A stretch of DNA of 64,000 nucleotides, taken from contig CANRNN010000008.1 of the NCBI GenBank assembly GCA_947632025.1, positions 82,831 to 146,830 of the forward strand. Reading direction: 5' to 3'. Origin of the DNA: an uncultured Clostridia bacterium. Lineage in GTDB: Bacteria; Bacillota; Clostridia; Oscillospirales; Ruminococcaceae. The notes beneath the pieces were generated by a model. The model was not told the origin of the DNA, did not search any database, and saw only the letters and a list, made by a program, of their open reading frames with translations. Made by a program: the position numbers and the translations under genes. Shown here in pieces: positions 16,370 to 25,254 of the stretch (its first letter is position 1; every line of letters starts with the position of its first letter).

Positions 16370-19300
16370 ATGGTTTATCGTGTTTATGTTGAAAAGAAAA
16401 AGCTGTACGCCGTCGAGGGAAAAGAGGTGCTTTCCGACCTCAATACGGCGCTAGGACTGAAAAATGTTTCAGGCGTTCGTGTTGTCAACCGCTACGACGC
16501 GGAGGGACTTTCCGAGGAGGATTTCAAAAAAGCCGTGCCGACGGTCTTTTCCGAGCCGCCCGTAGACGACGTATTCTATACGCTGCCCGAAATTTCCGAT
16601 AAGGAAAGAATGTTTGCCGTGGAGTTCCTGCCGGGGCAGTTCGACCAGAGAGCGGATTCGGCGGCACAGTGTATCCAGCTCCTTCTCGGCGGCGAACGTC
16701 CGAATGTCAGATACGCGAAGATCTACATACTCGGCGGTGAGATCTCCGACGAGGAATTCGCGAAAATAAAGCACTACCTTATCAACGCCGTTGAGGCGCG
16801 CGAGTGCGGTTTCGAGGAAAAGCAGACGCTGAAAGTAAGCTACGATATCCCAACCGAGGTAGAAACTCTTGACGGCTTTATCGAAAAAACCGAAAGCGAG
16901 CTTGCAGAATTTGTCGTAAAGTACGGTCTTGCCATGGACAACGATGATATAAAATTCTGTCAGGATTATTTCAAAAGCGAACACCGCGACCCGACTATCA
17001 CCGAGATCCGTATGATTGACACTTACTGGAGCGACCATTGCCGTCATACTACTTTCGGCACGATAATTGACAGCGCCGACATCAAAACCGACTGTGTGGC
17101 GAAAACCTACGCCGAGTACAAGCTCCACCGCGAGGAATTAGGGCGCGGGGATAAGCCCGTCTGCCTTATGGATATCGCGACACTGGCGGCGAAAAAACTC
17201 AAAAAAGACGGGCTTCTCCCCGACCTTGACGAAAGCGAGGAGATAAACGCCTGCTCGGTGAAGATTACCGTTGACGTTGACGGCAAGGACGAGCAGTGGC
17301 TTTTGATGTTCAAGAACGAAACGCATAATCACCCGACCGAGATAGAGCCGTTCGGCGGTGCGGCGACTTGTTTGGGCGGCGCTATCCGCGACCCGCTTTC
17401 GGGGCGTTCTTATGTTTATCAGGCGATGAGAGTAACGGGCGCGTCCGACCCGCTGCTGCCGTTTGAGAAAACACTTAAAGGTAAACTTCCTCCGAGAAAG
17501 ATAACCACCACCGCTGCGGCGGGCTATTCCTCCTACGGAAACCAGATAGGTCTTGCGACAGGTCATGTAGCGGAAATTTATCACCCCGGCTATATGGCTA
17601 AAAGAATGGAAATCGGCGCGGTAGTGGGAGCGGCTCCCATTGAGAACGTCCGCCGCGAAAGACCCGCTCCGGATGATGTTGTCATTCTCCTTGGCGGGCG
17701 CACGGGACGCGACGGCTGCGGTGGAGCAACAGGTTCCTCGAAAGCTCACAGCGTACAGTCGCTCGATACCTGCGGAGCGGAGGTGCAAAAGGGAAATGCT
17801 CCCGAAGAGAGAAAGCTCCAGCGTCTGTTCAGAAATCCCGAAGCTACAAGACTTATCAAGCGCTGCAACGACTTCGGCGCAGGCGGCGTTTCCGTTGCTA
17901 TCGGAGAGCTTGCGGACGGTCTGGAGATAGACCTCAACGCCGTTCCGAAGAAATATGACGGTCTGGACGGCACGGAGCTTGCTATTTCAGAATCGCAGGA
18001 AAGAATGGCTGTCGTGGTCGATCCCAAAGACGCCGAAAAATTCCGCGAGCTTGCTTCTAAAGAAAACCTCGAATCCACTCCCGTGGCGGTTGTAAAAGCC
18101 GAACCGCGCCTTAAAATGAACTGGAACGGCAAGACGATTGTCGATATTTCCCGCGAATTTTTGAATTCAAACGGTGCGGAAAAGCATACAAGCGTTTTTG
18201 TCCCGCACGCGGAGGTAAATTATTCCACAAACAGAAGAAATTCCCCCGAATGTTGGGAAGAACTTGTAACCGACCTTAATGTCTGCTCGCAGAGGGGCTT
18301 GGTTCAGCGTTTTGACTCGACGATAGGCGGCGGCACAGTGCTTATGCCGTTTGCGGGAAGATATCAGCAGACGCCTGTTCAGGCAATGGCGGCGAAGATA
18401 CCTGTGCTTGACGGGGAAACCACCACGGCTTCCGTTATGGCGTGGGGCTTTGATCCGAAAGTTTCGGAGCAGTCGCCGTATCACGGGGCATACTGCGCGG
18501 TCGTTGAGAGTATCGCGAAAGTTGTGGCGGCAGGCGGCGATAATGAAAAGTGCCGTCTTACGTTCCAGGAGTATTTCGAGAGAACGCAGGGGAATCCCGA
18601 ACGCTGGGGAAAGCCGTTTTCGGCGCTCCTCGGAGCATACAGAGCGCAGCTTGATATGGGCTGCGGCGCAATAGGCGGCAAGGACAGTATGAGCGGCACA
18701 TTCGAGCATATCGACGTTCCTCCGACGCTTGTGTCGTTTGCAATTTGCACGGCTAAGACCGACAACATCATCTCCGCAGAATTCAAATGCCCGTACAGCA
18801 AAATCGGCTTTATCCGACCCGAATATGACGAGAACAGACTGCCGAAGCCCGAAAGCGTGAAGCAGGTATTTGCGGTCGTCAAAAAGCTTATCGCTCAGAA
18901 AAAGGCTATCTCGGTCTGGAGCGTGGCGAACGGTGGCGCCGCCGAGGGCGTTTTCAAAATGACGCTTGGAAATCACGTCGGCGCAAGGCTTGAAAATATT
19001 TCGGACGAGGAGCTTTTCACGCCCGTTTACGGCGCGTTCGTAATGGAGCTTGACGGCGAGTGTAGCGAGGAGAACGTCCGCATTATAGGCGAAACTCTTC
19101 CCGAATACGAAATTGTCTGCGGCGATGTGACGCTTGATATTTCAAAGCTTGAAAAGAAATGGTCCGATGTTCTTGAACCTGTGTTCAAGTCGAAAACGAA
19201 GTTCGAGCCTGCTCCCGAAAAAGCAGAATTCAAGGGCGGCTGTGAGCTTCTTTTGAACCGCAATTCTCCGAAAATAGCGCACCCGCGTGTGCTTATCCCC

Positions 19301-20077
19301 GTATTCCCCGGAACCAACTGCGAGTACGACACCGCGAAAGCGTTTGAGAAATACGGCGCGAAAGCGGAAATATTCGTTATAAAGAATCTCTCCGCTTCCG
19401 ATATCGAGGACAGCGTAGAGGCGTTCGCGAAGCTTATCGGACAGAGCCAGATGATAGCTCTCCCCGGAGGATTTTCGGGCGGCGACGAGCCGGAAGGTTC
19501 GGCGAAGTTTATCAACGCGTTCTTCCGCAATCCGAGGATAACCGAAGAAACGGAAAATATGCTTCACAAGCGCGACGGTCTGATGATAGGCATATGCAAC
19601 GGATTTCAGGCGCTGATGAAGCTCGGACTTGCGCCGTTCGGGCATATCACTCCGCTTACGGGACAAAGCCCGACGCTCACATATAACGAGATAGGCAGAC
19701 ACCAGTCGCAGATAGTGTACACGAGAATATGCACGGACAAGTCGCCGTGGCTTTCAAACTGCAAGGTGGGCGATATCCACGCTATACCGATTTCTCATGG
19801 CGAGGGAAGATTTGTCGCGGGCGGCGAGATGCTCAGAAAGCTTATTGACAACGGTCAGGTTGCGACGCAGTATGTGGATCTTGCGGGAGAACCGACGCTT
19901 GAAACGGCATTCAACCCGAACGGTTCGATGTGTGCTGTTGAGGGAATAGTTTCCCCCGACGGACGTGTATTGGGCAAGATGGGGCATACCGAGCGTCTTA
20001 CGAGCGGCTGCTGCAAGAACGTTGACGGCAACAAGGAACAGCTGCTGTTCAAGAGCGGTGTGGAGTATTTCTTGTAA
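16370..20077 (+). CDS. purL: Phosphoribosylformylglycinamidine synthase PurL (single chain)
   Basis: 1235 residues. The enzyme converts FGAR, glutamine and ATP to FGAM in purine synthesis. It is the long form with all functions fused: a PurS-like N-terminus, a linker, two AIRS-like halves (FKNETHNHPTEIEPFGG near residue 320) and a C-terminal class I glutamine amidotransferase domain. The last has PVFPGTNCEYD, the nucleophile in GICNGFQAL and the catalytic His in SHGEGRF. The ATG is preceded by GGAGGATAAAG. No other purine biosynthesis genes adjoin it; guaA is elsewhere in the window. It follows mtaB by 55 bp without a visible terminator. Confidence 0.95.
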   Translation: MVYRVYVEKKKLYAVEGKEVLSDLNTALGLKNVSGVRVVNRYDAEGLSEEDFKKAVPTVFSEPPVDDVFYTLPEISDKERMFAVEFLPGQFDQRADSAAQCIQLLLGGERPNVRYAKIYILGGEISDEEFAKIKHYLINAVEARECGFEEKQTLKVSYDIPTEVETLDGFIEKTESELAEFVVKYGLAMDNDDIKFCQDYFKSEHRDPTITEIRMIDTYWSDHCRHTTFGTIIDSADIKTDCVAKTYAEYKLHREELGRGDKPVCLMDIATLAAKKLKKDGLLPDLDESEEINACSVKITVDVDGKDEQWLLMFKNETHNHPTEIEPFGGAATCLGGAIRDPLSGRSYVYQAMRVTGASDPLLPFEKTLKGKLPPRKITTTAAAGYSSYGNQIGLATGHVAEIYHPGYMAKRMEIGAVVGAAPIENVRRERPAPDDVVILLGGRTGRDGCGGATGSSKAHSVQSLDTCGAEVQKGNAPEERKLQRLFRNPEATRLIKRCNDFGAGGVSVAIGELADGLEIDLNAVPKKYDGLDGTELAISESQERMAVVVDPKDAEKFRELASKENLESTPVAVVKAEPRLKMNWNGKTIVDISREFLNSNGAEKHTSVFVPHAEVNYSTNRRNSPECWEELVTDLNVCSQRGLVQRFDSTIGGGTVLMPFAGRYQQTPVQAMAAKIPVLDGETTTASVMAWGFDPKVSEQSPYHGAYCAVVESIAKVVAAGGDNEKCRLTFQEYFERTQGNPERWGKPFSALLGAYRAQLDMGCGAIGGKDSMSGTFEHIDVPPTLVSFAICTAKTDNIISAEFKCPYSKIGFIRPEYDENRLPKPESVKQVFAVVKKLIAQKKAISVWSVANGGAAEGVFKMTLGNHVGARLENISDEELFTPVYGAFVMELDGECSEENVRIIGETLPEYEIVCGDVTLDISKLEKKWSDVLEPVFKSKTKFEPAPEKAEFKGGCELLLNRNSPKIAHPRVLIPVFPGTNCEYDTAKAFEKYGAKAEIFVIKNLSASDIEDSVEAFAKLIGQSQMIALPGGFSGGDEPEGSAKFINAFFRNPRITEETENMLHKRDGLMIGICNGFQALMKLGLAPFGHITPLTGQSPTLTYNEIGRHQSQIVYTRICTDKSPWLSNCKVGDIHAIPISHGEGRFVAGGEMLRKLIDNGQVATQYVDLAGEPTLETAFNPNGSMCAVEGIVSPDGRVLGKMGHTERLTSGCCKNVDGNKEQLLFKSGVEYFL

Positions 20078-20211
20078 TGGAATAAATAAGGAGCGGGCTT
20101 AATTTTGTTTGTCTTTTTTGCTGCACATCATTCTCTTGCCATTGGTAAAAGTGAACGGTCCGTCCCGGAATTTCAGGGGGTAGATTTGTGCAATATTTTA
20201 TCGGGAAAATG

Positions 20212-20240
20212 TTGACATTTTCGTTTTTGTATGATATAAT
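20212..20240 (+). promoter_or_regulatory. SigA promoter for two small exported proteins
   Basis: TTGACA, 17 bases, TATAAT, a perfect consensus, ending 22 bp before the ATG at 20263. The leader is therefore very short. Confidence 0.88.
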
Positions 20241-20262
20241 ATAAGTGGAGGTTGACACGGTT

Positions 20263-20703
20263 ATGAAGAATCAAATTTTAAAAAGGTGTCTGTCTGTTTT
20301 AGCGGCTCTTATCGTAACTGTTGGAGGCGTAACAGTATATGCTAGTGTTTTGCCGGATTATGAAAACAAGTTTTTCACCGGAAAACTACAAAACACATCG
20401 ACAGTTTATATGATTGCGGAAAGCAGAGATCTCCAACTTCACAACCTGTATTATCCCACAGGTGCAATGTCTAATATTTTCGTTACCGGGCATAATCCAG
20501 AAACGTTCATATTTGGTGTTGGTACAAATGGTCTGGTTGCAACATTTGCAAGTGGCAGTTGCAACCAGACTATGCTCGACGGAACTGTTGTTCGGGTCTT
20601 TAATCAGCCTGTGATCATATCAGATACCGAGGTCACAGTCACGGGTATCTTTTCTAAAAAGTATACTGTAAGCTTCAACAACAGAGATTATGAAAGCGTT
20701 TGA
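20263..20703 (+). CDS. Small secreted protein of unknown function
   Basis: 146 residues from the ATG at 20263, with GGAGG 11 bases upstream; the GTG at 20245 would lie at the transcription start and is rejected. A signal peptide is evident (MKNQILKRCLSVLAALIVTV, then VYASV), probably cleaved near residue 28. The mature part is short and beta-rich, with YYPTGAMSNIFVTGHN and a Gly/Thr-rich middle. I do not recognise the family. It precedes a lipoprotein gene by 19 bp and is probably co-transcribed with it. Confidence 0.7.
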   Translation: MKNQILKRCLSVLAALIVTVGGVTVYASVLPDYENKFFTGKLQNTSTVYMIAESRDLQLHNLYYPTGAMSNIFVTGHNPETFIFGVGTNGLVATFASGSCNQTMLDGTVVRVFNQPVIISDTEVTVTGIFSKKYTVSFNNRDYESV

Positions 20704-20722
20704 CCGCAGAGGAGGGATCGCT

Positions 20723-21247
20723 ATGAAATTTAAAAGTATTGTAAAATCTGCCTTAGTCGGGGCTGTGTGCCTTGTAATGGCAGGCTGCGCTGCAGCAAGT
20801 GCGGATTTTGTGCCGTACAAAGAGATTGACGAAACAATTGTAAAGGACGGCTATTACACCACAGATGTCGATGAAAGCTATATCCACGTTGAAAATGGCA
20901 CAATAGAGCTTTGCAATTTCTCCGAAGAAAACGAGCTTGAAGCTATCGAGGGATATTGGAATGAGTATCTTGAGGGGCTTTCAGATGAGGAAAAGGAGCT
21001 TCGTTTGGGCGACCATGACGGCTATGTTGCAAACAGCTTGGAGGGCGCAAAGGAAACCTATGCAAAGCAGGAATATACGCCTATGACGTTTTATGTTAAT
21101 GCCTATTTGACGGTTCGTATGCTGCTTTTAGACGCGTTTGACCCCGAAGGCGAAACCGGCTCATATCATGGGTATTTGGTGAACGATGATGGGTGCATTT
21201 ATTTGAATCCTGAAAAGCTTTACAGCTTTGCCGGCGAAGAAATTTAA
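20723..21247 (+). CDS. Small lipoprotein of unknown function
   Basis: 174 residues from ATG 20723, preceded by GAGGAGGGATCGCT. The N-terminus is a lipoprotein signal: positively charged start, hydrophobic core and lipobox VMAGC (Cys near residue 19). The mature domain is acidic (EENELEAIEGYWNEYLEGL and similar) and ends in LNPEKLYSFAGEEI. No known domain is recognised. It shares a promoter with the secreted protein upstream and is followed by a strong terminator, so the two form a self-contained unit of exported proteins. Confidence 0.75.
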   Translation: MKFKSIVKSALVGAVCLVMAGCAAASADFVPYKEIDETIVKDGYYTTDVDESYIHVENGTIELCNFSEENELEAIEGYWNEYLEGLSDEEKELRLGDHDGYVANSLEGAKETYAKQEYTPMTFYVNAYLTVRMLLLDAFDPEGETGSYHGYLVNDDGCIYLNPEKLYSFAGEEI

Positions 21248-21254
21248 AGGTAAG

Positions 21255-21279
21255 GGGGCAGGAAACTGCCCCTTTTTTG
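21255..21279 (+). terminator. Rho-independent terminator
   Basis: The stem GGGGCAG/CTGCCCC with a GAAA loop is followed by TTTTTT, 8 bp after the lipoprotein stop codon. Confidence 0.88.
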
Positions 21280-21318
21280 TTGGGAATTGCAGTGAGTTGT
21301 AATTTTTTTAAAACCCCC

Positions 21319-21347
21319 TTGACAAGTTGTTTGAATTGTGATATAAT
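21319..21347 (+). promoter_or_regulatory. SigA promoter for tRNA-Ala
   Basis: TTGACA, 17 bases, TATAAT, about 58 bp before the mature 5' end of the tRNA. Confidence 0.85.
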
Positions 21348-21405
21348 AATGATGTTGGAGTTTAGGCGGCTGTTTGCAAAAGTGAATGGTTAGCGGCTCC
21401 GATAT

Positions 21406-21481
21406 GGGGGTATAGCTCAGTTGGGAGAGCGCTTGCTTCGCATGTAAGAGGTCAGGGGTTCGAATCCCCTTATCTCCACCA
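21406..21481 (+). tRNA. tRNA-Ala (anticodon CGC)
   Basis: The 76-nt cloverleaf can be drawn in full. The acceptor stem pairs GGGGGTA with TATCTCC (two G-U pairs), followed by discriminator A and an encoded CCA. The D arm contains AGCTCAGTTGGGAGAGC. The anticodon stem CTTGC/GTAAG encloses the loop TTCGCAT, giving anticodon CGC at 21439-21441, which reads the Ala codon GCG. The T arm is GGGG-TTCGAAT-CCCC. It has its own promoter and terminator and stands alone. Confidence 0.93.
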
Positions 21482-21504
21482 GCCGGTGTGACCGGCAGCA
21501 AGTT

Positions 21505-21535
21505 CGTCTCGCAGGTTGCTGCGGGACGTTTTGTT
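21505..21535 (+). terminator. Terminator of the tRNA-Ala transcript
   Basis: The 10-bp stem CGTCTCGCAG/CTGCGGGACG with a GTTG loop is followed by TTTTGTTTT. A small hairpin (GCCGGT/ACCGGC) lies between it and the CCA end. Confidence 0.8.
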
Positions 21536-21701
21536 TTCGCTCGACTTTGAGGAAATTCTTTTTTATAAAGTTTAGTAGCAGGACAATGCTCTGCACCGAA
21601 GCGTGTCGGTGAATCTTAGAGATTGAAGCTAAATGTTGTCACGAGTACACAATTTGCTTTGTATGACCGAGTCGGTCGACTTCGCAAGGAGGGAGAAAGC
21701 T

Positions 21702-22235
21702 ATGGTAGACAGTGTAGGCTTTGAGTCATATTACAATGTTGTGCCGAATTCCGTCAATGGCAAAATTAAGGAAAATTATTTAGGCTTTCAGGACTTGCTC
21801 ACTGAAAAGACAGGTTCAGGAAAAACGACATTGCACGGATTTGTCGGAGATGGACAATGTTTGGCATTTAACGGAATATCTGCGGAAGCTATGGAACATA
21901 TCTTGAAGGCAATAATGTCCCTTGGCGACGGCACAAAGAACATTTGGGAAATAGTCCTGCAGCTCGAAAAAAAGGTTGACATAAAGGTCCTGAAAGAAAT
22001 CATTGCTATGGCTTTTGATGACTCTGCAGCAGAAAACAGCATTGCAGCTCTGCTTGTGAGATATTGGAAGAAAAAAGAACTGTTGGGTGATAATATATCG
22101 GAAGTCAACGTTGATGTTTCGGCTTACTCCAATCAGGATCATATTAACAACAAAGCCGTTTCAGAGTTGGAGGCACTGATTCGCAAGAAAGAAGAGCGAA
22201 AGTCTGTTTCGACGATTATTAGAACATCGAATTAA
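21702..22235 (+). CDS. Hypothetical protein after tRNA-Ala
   Basis: 177 residues from ATG 21702, chosen because of the strong AAGGAGGGAGAAAGCT in front; the frame is open upstream without such a signal. The product is soluble and mostly helical in its second half (EAMEHILKAIMSL, WEIVLQLEKKVDIKVLKEI), with a charged C-terminus. A GSGKTTLHG stretch near residue 42 resembles a P-loop but lacks other NTPase motifs. I do not recognise the family. It ends at a strong terminator and seems to be a single-gene unit. Confidence 0.65.
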   Translation: MVDSVGFESYYNVVPNSVNGKIKENYLGFQDLLTEKTGSGKTTLHGFVGDGQCLAFNGISAEAMEHILKAIMSLGDGTKNIWEIVLQLEKKVDIKVLKEIIAMAFDDSAAENSIAALLVRYWKKKELLGDNISEVNVDVSAYSNQDHINNKAVSELEALIRKKEERKSVSTIIRTSN

Positions 22236-22293
22236 ATGTGTATGAGAAAACTCTGCACATATAATGACTAATAACCATACCTATAAATTTTAA

Positions 22294-22326
22294 CCTCACC
22301 CCCGCGATCGCGGGGGTGAGGTTTTT
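22294..22326 (+). terminator. Strong rho-independent terminator
   Basis: The 12-bp GC-rich stem CCTCACCCCCGC/GCGGGGGTGAGG with a GATC loop is followed by TTTTTC. It may also act on the convergent small membrane protein gene. Confidence 0.88.
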
Positions 22327-22405
22327 CTTATAAAAGTTACTTATTTGTTATGCAATCTTGCATTTTCAAACATATTGTTTCGGAAAACAGGTTCTCTGAA
22401 ATATT

Positions 22406-22591
22406 TCAGCCGCGCTTTGAAATATACCATCTCAGCACGCACGCTCCTCCTATCACAAACGCAATTCCTATAAGCAGCAGCACCAAAACCTTTAAGATTC
22501 CCATATAAAACGCCATAAATATCCCAAGCCCAAGGCAGACTGCTCCAACCGCAAAAAGCGTGATTATAAAGCCGGGCCAACTTTTGTGCAT
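22406..22591 (-). CDS. Small two-helix membrane protein downstream of the hybrid kinase
   Basis: 61 residues from ATG 22591, preceded by GAGGGGAG at good spacing. It holds two hydrophobic helices (about 8-28 and 32-52, the second VLVLLLIGIAFVIGGACV) and a basic end (WYISKRG). It begins 14 bp after the kinase stop codon, so it is almost certainly in the same operon. Function is unknown; small membrane proteins in kinase operons sometimes modulate the kinase, but nothing here shows that. Confidence 0.7.
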   Translation of the reverse strand: MHKSWPGFIITLFAVGAVCLGLGIFMAFYMGILKVLVLLLIGIAFVIGGACVLRWYISKRG

Positions 22592-22605
22592 TGCTTAAAC
22601 TCCCC

Positions 22606-25245
22606 TCAAAGAAATTGCTTCATCACCTGATACAGCTTTTCTATCTGGAACGGTTTTGCGAGATGGTCGTTCATACCCGCGTCTATAGCCGCGATTTTGT
22701 CCTCTTCAAACGCATTTGCCGTCATTGCCACAATGGGAATATTCGCTAAAACGGGGTCGTCTAATTTGCGTATTTCACGTGTAGCTTGATAGCCGTCCAT
22801 AATCGGCATCATTATATCCATAAGCACAAGGTCGATATCGCCCTTGCTGTTTTTCACAGCGTCAACAGCCTCCTGTCCGTTTACCGCAGTTTCAACTATC
22901 AGTCCCGCTTCCTCAAGTATAGCGACTGCTATTTCACGGTTAAGCTCCACATCATCAACAAGCAGTACTTTTTTACCCGCGAACTGTTCTGGAACAATGT
23001 CTTGATTTTGCTGCTCCGTAGCGTTATTATTCGCGTTCTGCAAAACATTGTAAAGCTCGGACATAAACAGTGGTTTCGCGCAGAATGCCGTGACTCCTGC
23101 CTCTCTTGCTTCCGATTCAATATCCGTCCAGTCATAAGCGGTCAGAATGATTATAGTAGCGGTTTCGCCTACCTCCTGACGTATTCTCCGAACGACCTCA
23201 ATGCCGTTCATATCCGGCATAAGCCAGTCGATTATGTACACCTGAAACGGATCGTTCTGCTCTGCCGCATATTTTGCACGATAGACCGCTTCTTTGCCCG
23301 ATGTTGTCCATTCCGGCTTCAAGCCGATTATGCGCAGCATTTTTTCTACGCTTGTGCAGCTGTCCATATTATCGTCGGCTATCAGCGCACGGAAGCCCTC
23401 AAGGCTCTTGATGACCGTGACTTTATGCTCGTTTCCGCTTATTCCGAATCTGACCGATACTGTAAATTCCGAACTCTCTCCGAGCTTGCTTTTTACGTCG
23501 ATAGTACCGTTCATCATATCGACGATGTTTTTGGTTATCGCCATTCCGAGTCCCGTTCCCTGAATGCCGCTGACAGTCGAATTTTCCTCTCTGGTAAACG
23601 GCTCGAAAATTTTCCCGATGAACTCTTCGCTCATACCGATACCCGTGTCACGCACTATAAACTGATAGTCGGCATATCCTTCGGGAGCGTTCGGCTTTTC
23701 GACTACGCGGAGAGCTACAGTGCCGCCGGGGTGCGTGAATTTCATAGCGTTCGACATTATATTTATCAGTATCTGGTTCAGGCGCAGCTTGTCGCAGACT
23801 ATATCCTCGTGTTCGACATCAACTGTATCAATATAGAAATTCAGACGTTTTGCCTTAATATCGGACTGGAGAATGTTTCTCAGGTCGTGCAGTATCGTCG
23901 AAAGAGAACATTCCTTCTCCTCAATTTTGACCTTGCCGCTTTCGATACGGCTCATATCGAGGACGTCGTTGATAAGCGAGAGCAAATGCTCGCTTGACAC
24001 CATAATTTTCGAGAGATAATTCTTTACGGATTCTTTATCGTCAATATGCGTCGCGGCAAGGGACGTAAATCCTATAATAGCGTTCATAGGCGTGCGTATA
24101 TCGTGGGACATATTGTTTAAGAACGCTGTTTTGGCGTGATTTGCCCGCTGCGATACAAGATACGCTTCTTCTGCCTCGTGCTTTGCCTGTTCAAGCTGTT
24201 TGTTCAGTTCCTGAAGCTTTTTTCCCGCGATGTGTTCCGCTTTCAGCAGTCCTCTTGTGTGCAGTGCTTTTGACATACACAGCATAATGATTATTGCAGC
24301 GACAAGGAAAAATATCGCTGTCACGACAGCTGTCCTGAGCGCGGAATTTACGACTGAAACCGTTCCCTTCGCCACCTCCTGCGCGGGATTGATATACATA
24401 ACTACCCAGTCATTATCCTGAATTTTACGCATTGCGTAGAAGCAGTCCACGCCCTCTATTTTGATATGGGAAAGCACCTGACCTTCTGTTTCCAGTTTAT
24501 TCAGCTGTTCGCTGAAATCAATATTTTCTGCCTCTCCCGCTTTTTGCATAACTTTGAAAACATTATACCCCGGCACGAGATTTTTATATTTTGTTTCATC
24601 GACATACAGCTTCGAGCCGTCGCTGCTTAAGATATATGTACTGTTATTGCCGTTGTATGTGGGGCTTCTGAATATAGAGCCAATTGTTTCCATACCTATG
24701 CTTATTCCCGCGAAACACATATCTTTTCCCGCATCAGGAATCTTTACGGGCTGCTCCAGCTTGTAAACAAAGACAATATCGTTTTCGACATTCATGGTGT
24801 TATATTTGATAAAGCTCACGCGTTCCGCACAATTCGCCAAAGGATCAATGTCGCTTATGATCCCCTCATCTCCGCGCGGCGTATACATTCTTCCGTCCTC
24901 GTCGAGTATGATCGGGATCGCTTCATCTTCTTTGTAATGTCCGGTTTCGTTTTCCTTATTCAAAAATGCCGTTAATTCCGCAGCGGTACGCGGCTGGCTG
25001 TCATTCAGACGCCTTTTGACCTCTGTTGCTTCATTCCAGTATTGTGAAATTTTCCACTCCGTACCGGTGAAGACCTGCGTGGTGATCTCGGAAAGCTGAT
25101 TTATTCTCTCCGTATACACCGTGTTGTTCAGAGATAGACGCAGTTGTCTGATGATAAAGAAGCCGCAGACCGTCGCGACTATAGTCGCCGCGGCAGCGAT
25201 AAGAAATATTTTGAGATATTTTTGTTCTATATGGATCTTTTTCAT
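22606..25245 (-). CDS. Cache-domain hybrid sensor histidine kinase with two receiver domains
   Basis: 879 residues. Order: transmembrane helix 1 (about 12-34), an extracellular Cache-like sensor (about 40-295), helix 2 (about 300-325), a coiled linker, HisKA with the phospho-acceptor His in NMSHDIRTPMNAIIGF, HATPase_c (N box NIMSNAMKF, G boxes DTGIGM and GTGLGM), receiver 1 (Asp in IIDWLMPDMNG) and receiver 2 (Asp in VLMDIMMPIMDG). No separate response regulator with a DNA-binding domain adjoins it. It begins 9 bp after the stop of a solute-binding lipoprotein gene and has a weak ribosome binding site, so translation is probably coupled. The pairing suggests the lipoprotein presents a ligand to the kinase; this is inference. 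Confidence 0.93.
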   Translation of the reverse strand: MKKIHIEQKYLKIFLIAAAATIVATVCGFFIIRQLRLSLNNTVYTERINQLSEITTQVFTGTEWKISQYWNEATEVKRRLNDSQPRTAAELTAFLNKENETGHYKEDEAIPIILDEDGRMYTPRGDEGIISDIDPLANCAERVSFIKYNTMNVENDIVFVYKLEQPVKIPDAGKDMCFAGISIGMETIGSIFRSPTYNGNNSTYILSSDGSKLYVDETKYKNLVPGYNVFKVMQKAGEAENIDFSEQLNKLETEGQVLSHIKIEGVDCFYAMRKIQDNDWVVMYINPAQEVAKGTVSVVNSALRTAVVTAIFFLVAAIIIMLCMSKALHTRGLLKAEHIAGKKLQELNKQLEQAKHEAEEAYLVSQRANHAKTAFLNNMSHDIRTPMNAIIGFTSLAATHIDDKESVKNYLSKIMVSSEHLLSLINDVLDMSRIESGKVKIEEKECSLSTILHDLRNILQSDIKAKRLNFYIDTVDVEHEDIVCDKLRLNQILINIMSNAMKFTHPGGTVALRVVEKPNAPEGYADYQFIVRDTGIGMSEEFIGKIFEPFTREENSTVSGIQGTGLGMAITKNIVDMMNGTIDVKSKLGESSEFTVSVRFGISGNEHKVTVIKSLEGFRALIADDNMDSCTSVEKMLRIIGLKPEWTTSGKEAVYRAKYAAEQNDPFQVYIIDWLMPDMNGIEVVRRIRQEVGETATIIILTAYDWTDIESEAREAGVTAFCAKPLFMSELYNVLQNANNNATEQQNQDIVPEQFAGKKVLLVDDVELNREIAVAILEEAGLIVETAVNGQEAVDAVKNSKGDIDLVLMDIMMPIMDGYQATREIRKLDDPVLANIPIVAMTANAFEEDKIAAIDAGMNDHLAKPFQIEKLYQVMKQFL

Positions 25246-25254
25246 CTTACTAAT

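Noticed and set aside
21820..21850. P-loop (GSGKTT) in the hypothetical protein after the tRNA
   Set aside because: No Walker B or other NTPase motif follows and the protein is too short for a known P-loop class; probably chance.
21406..22326. tRNA-Ala as attachment site of an island carrying the 21702-22235 gene
   Set aside because: No repeat of the tRNA 3' end was found downstream and there is no integrase nearby.
22786..23997. 403-codon frame opposite the hybrid kinase
   Set aside because: Antisense to well-conserved kinase and receiver domains, without a ribosome binding site.
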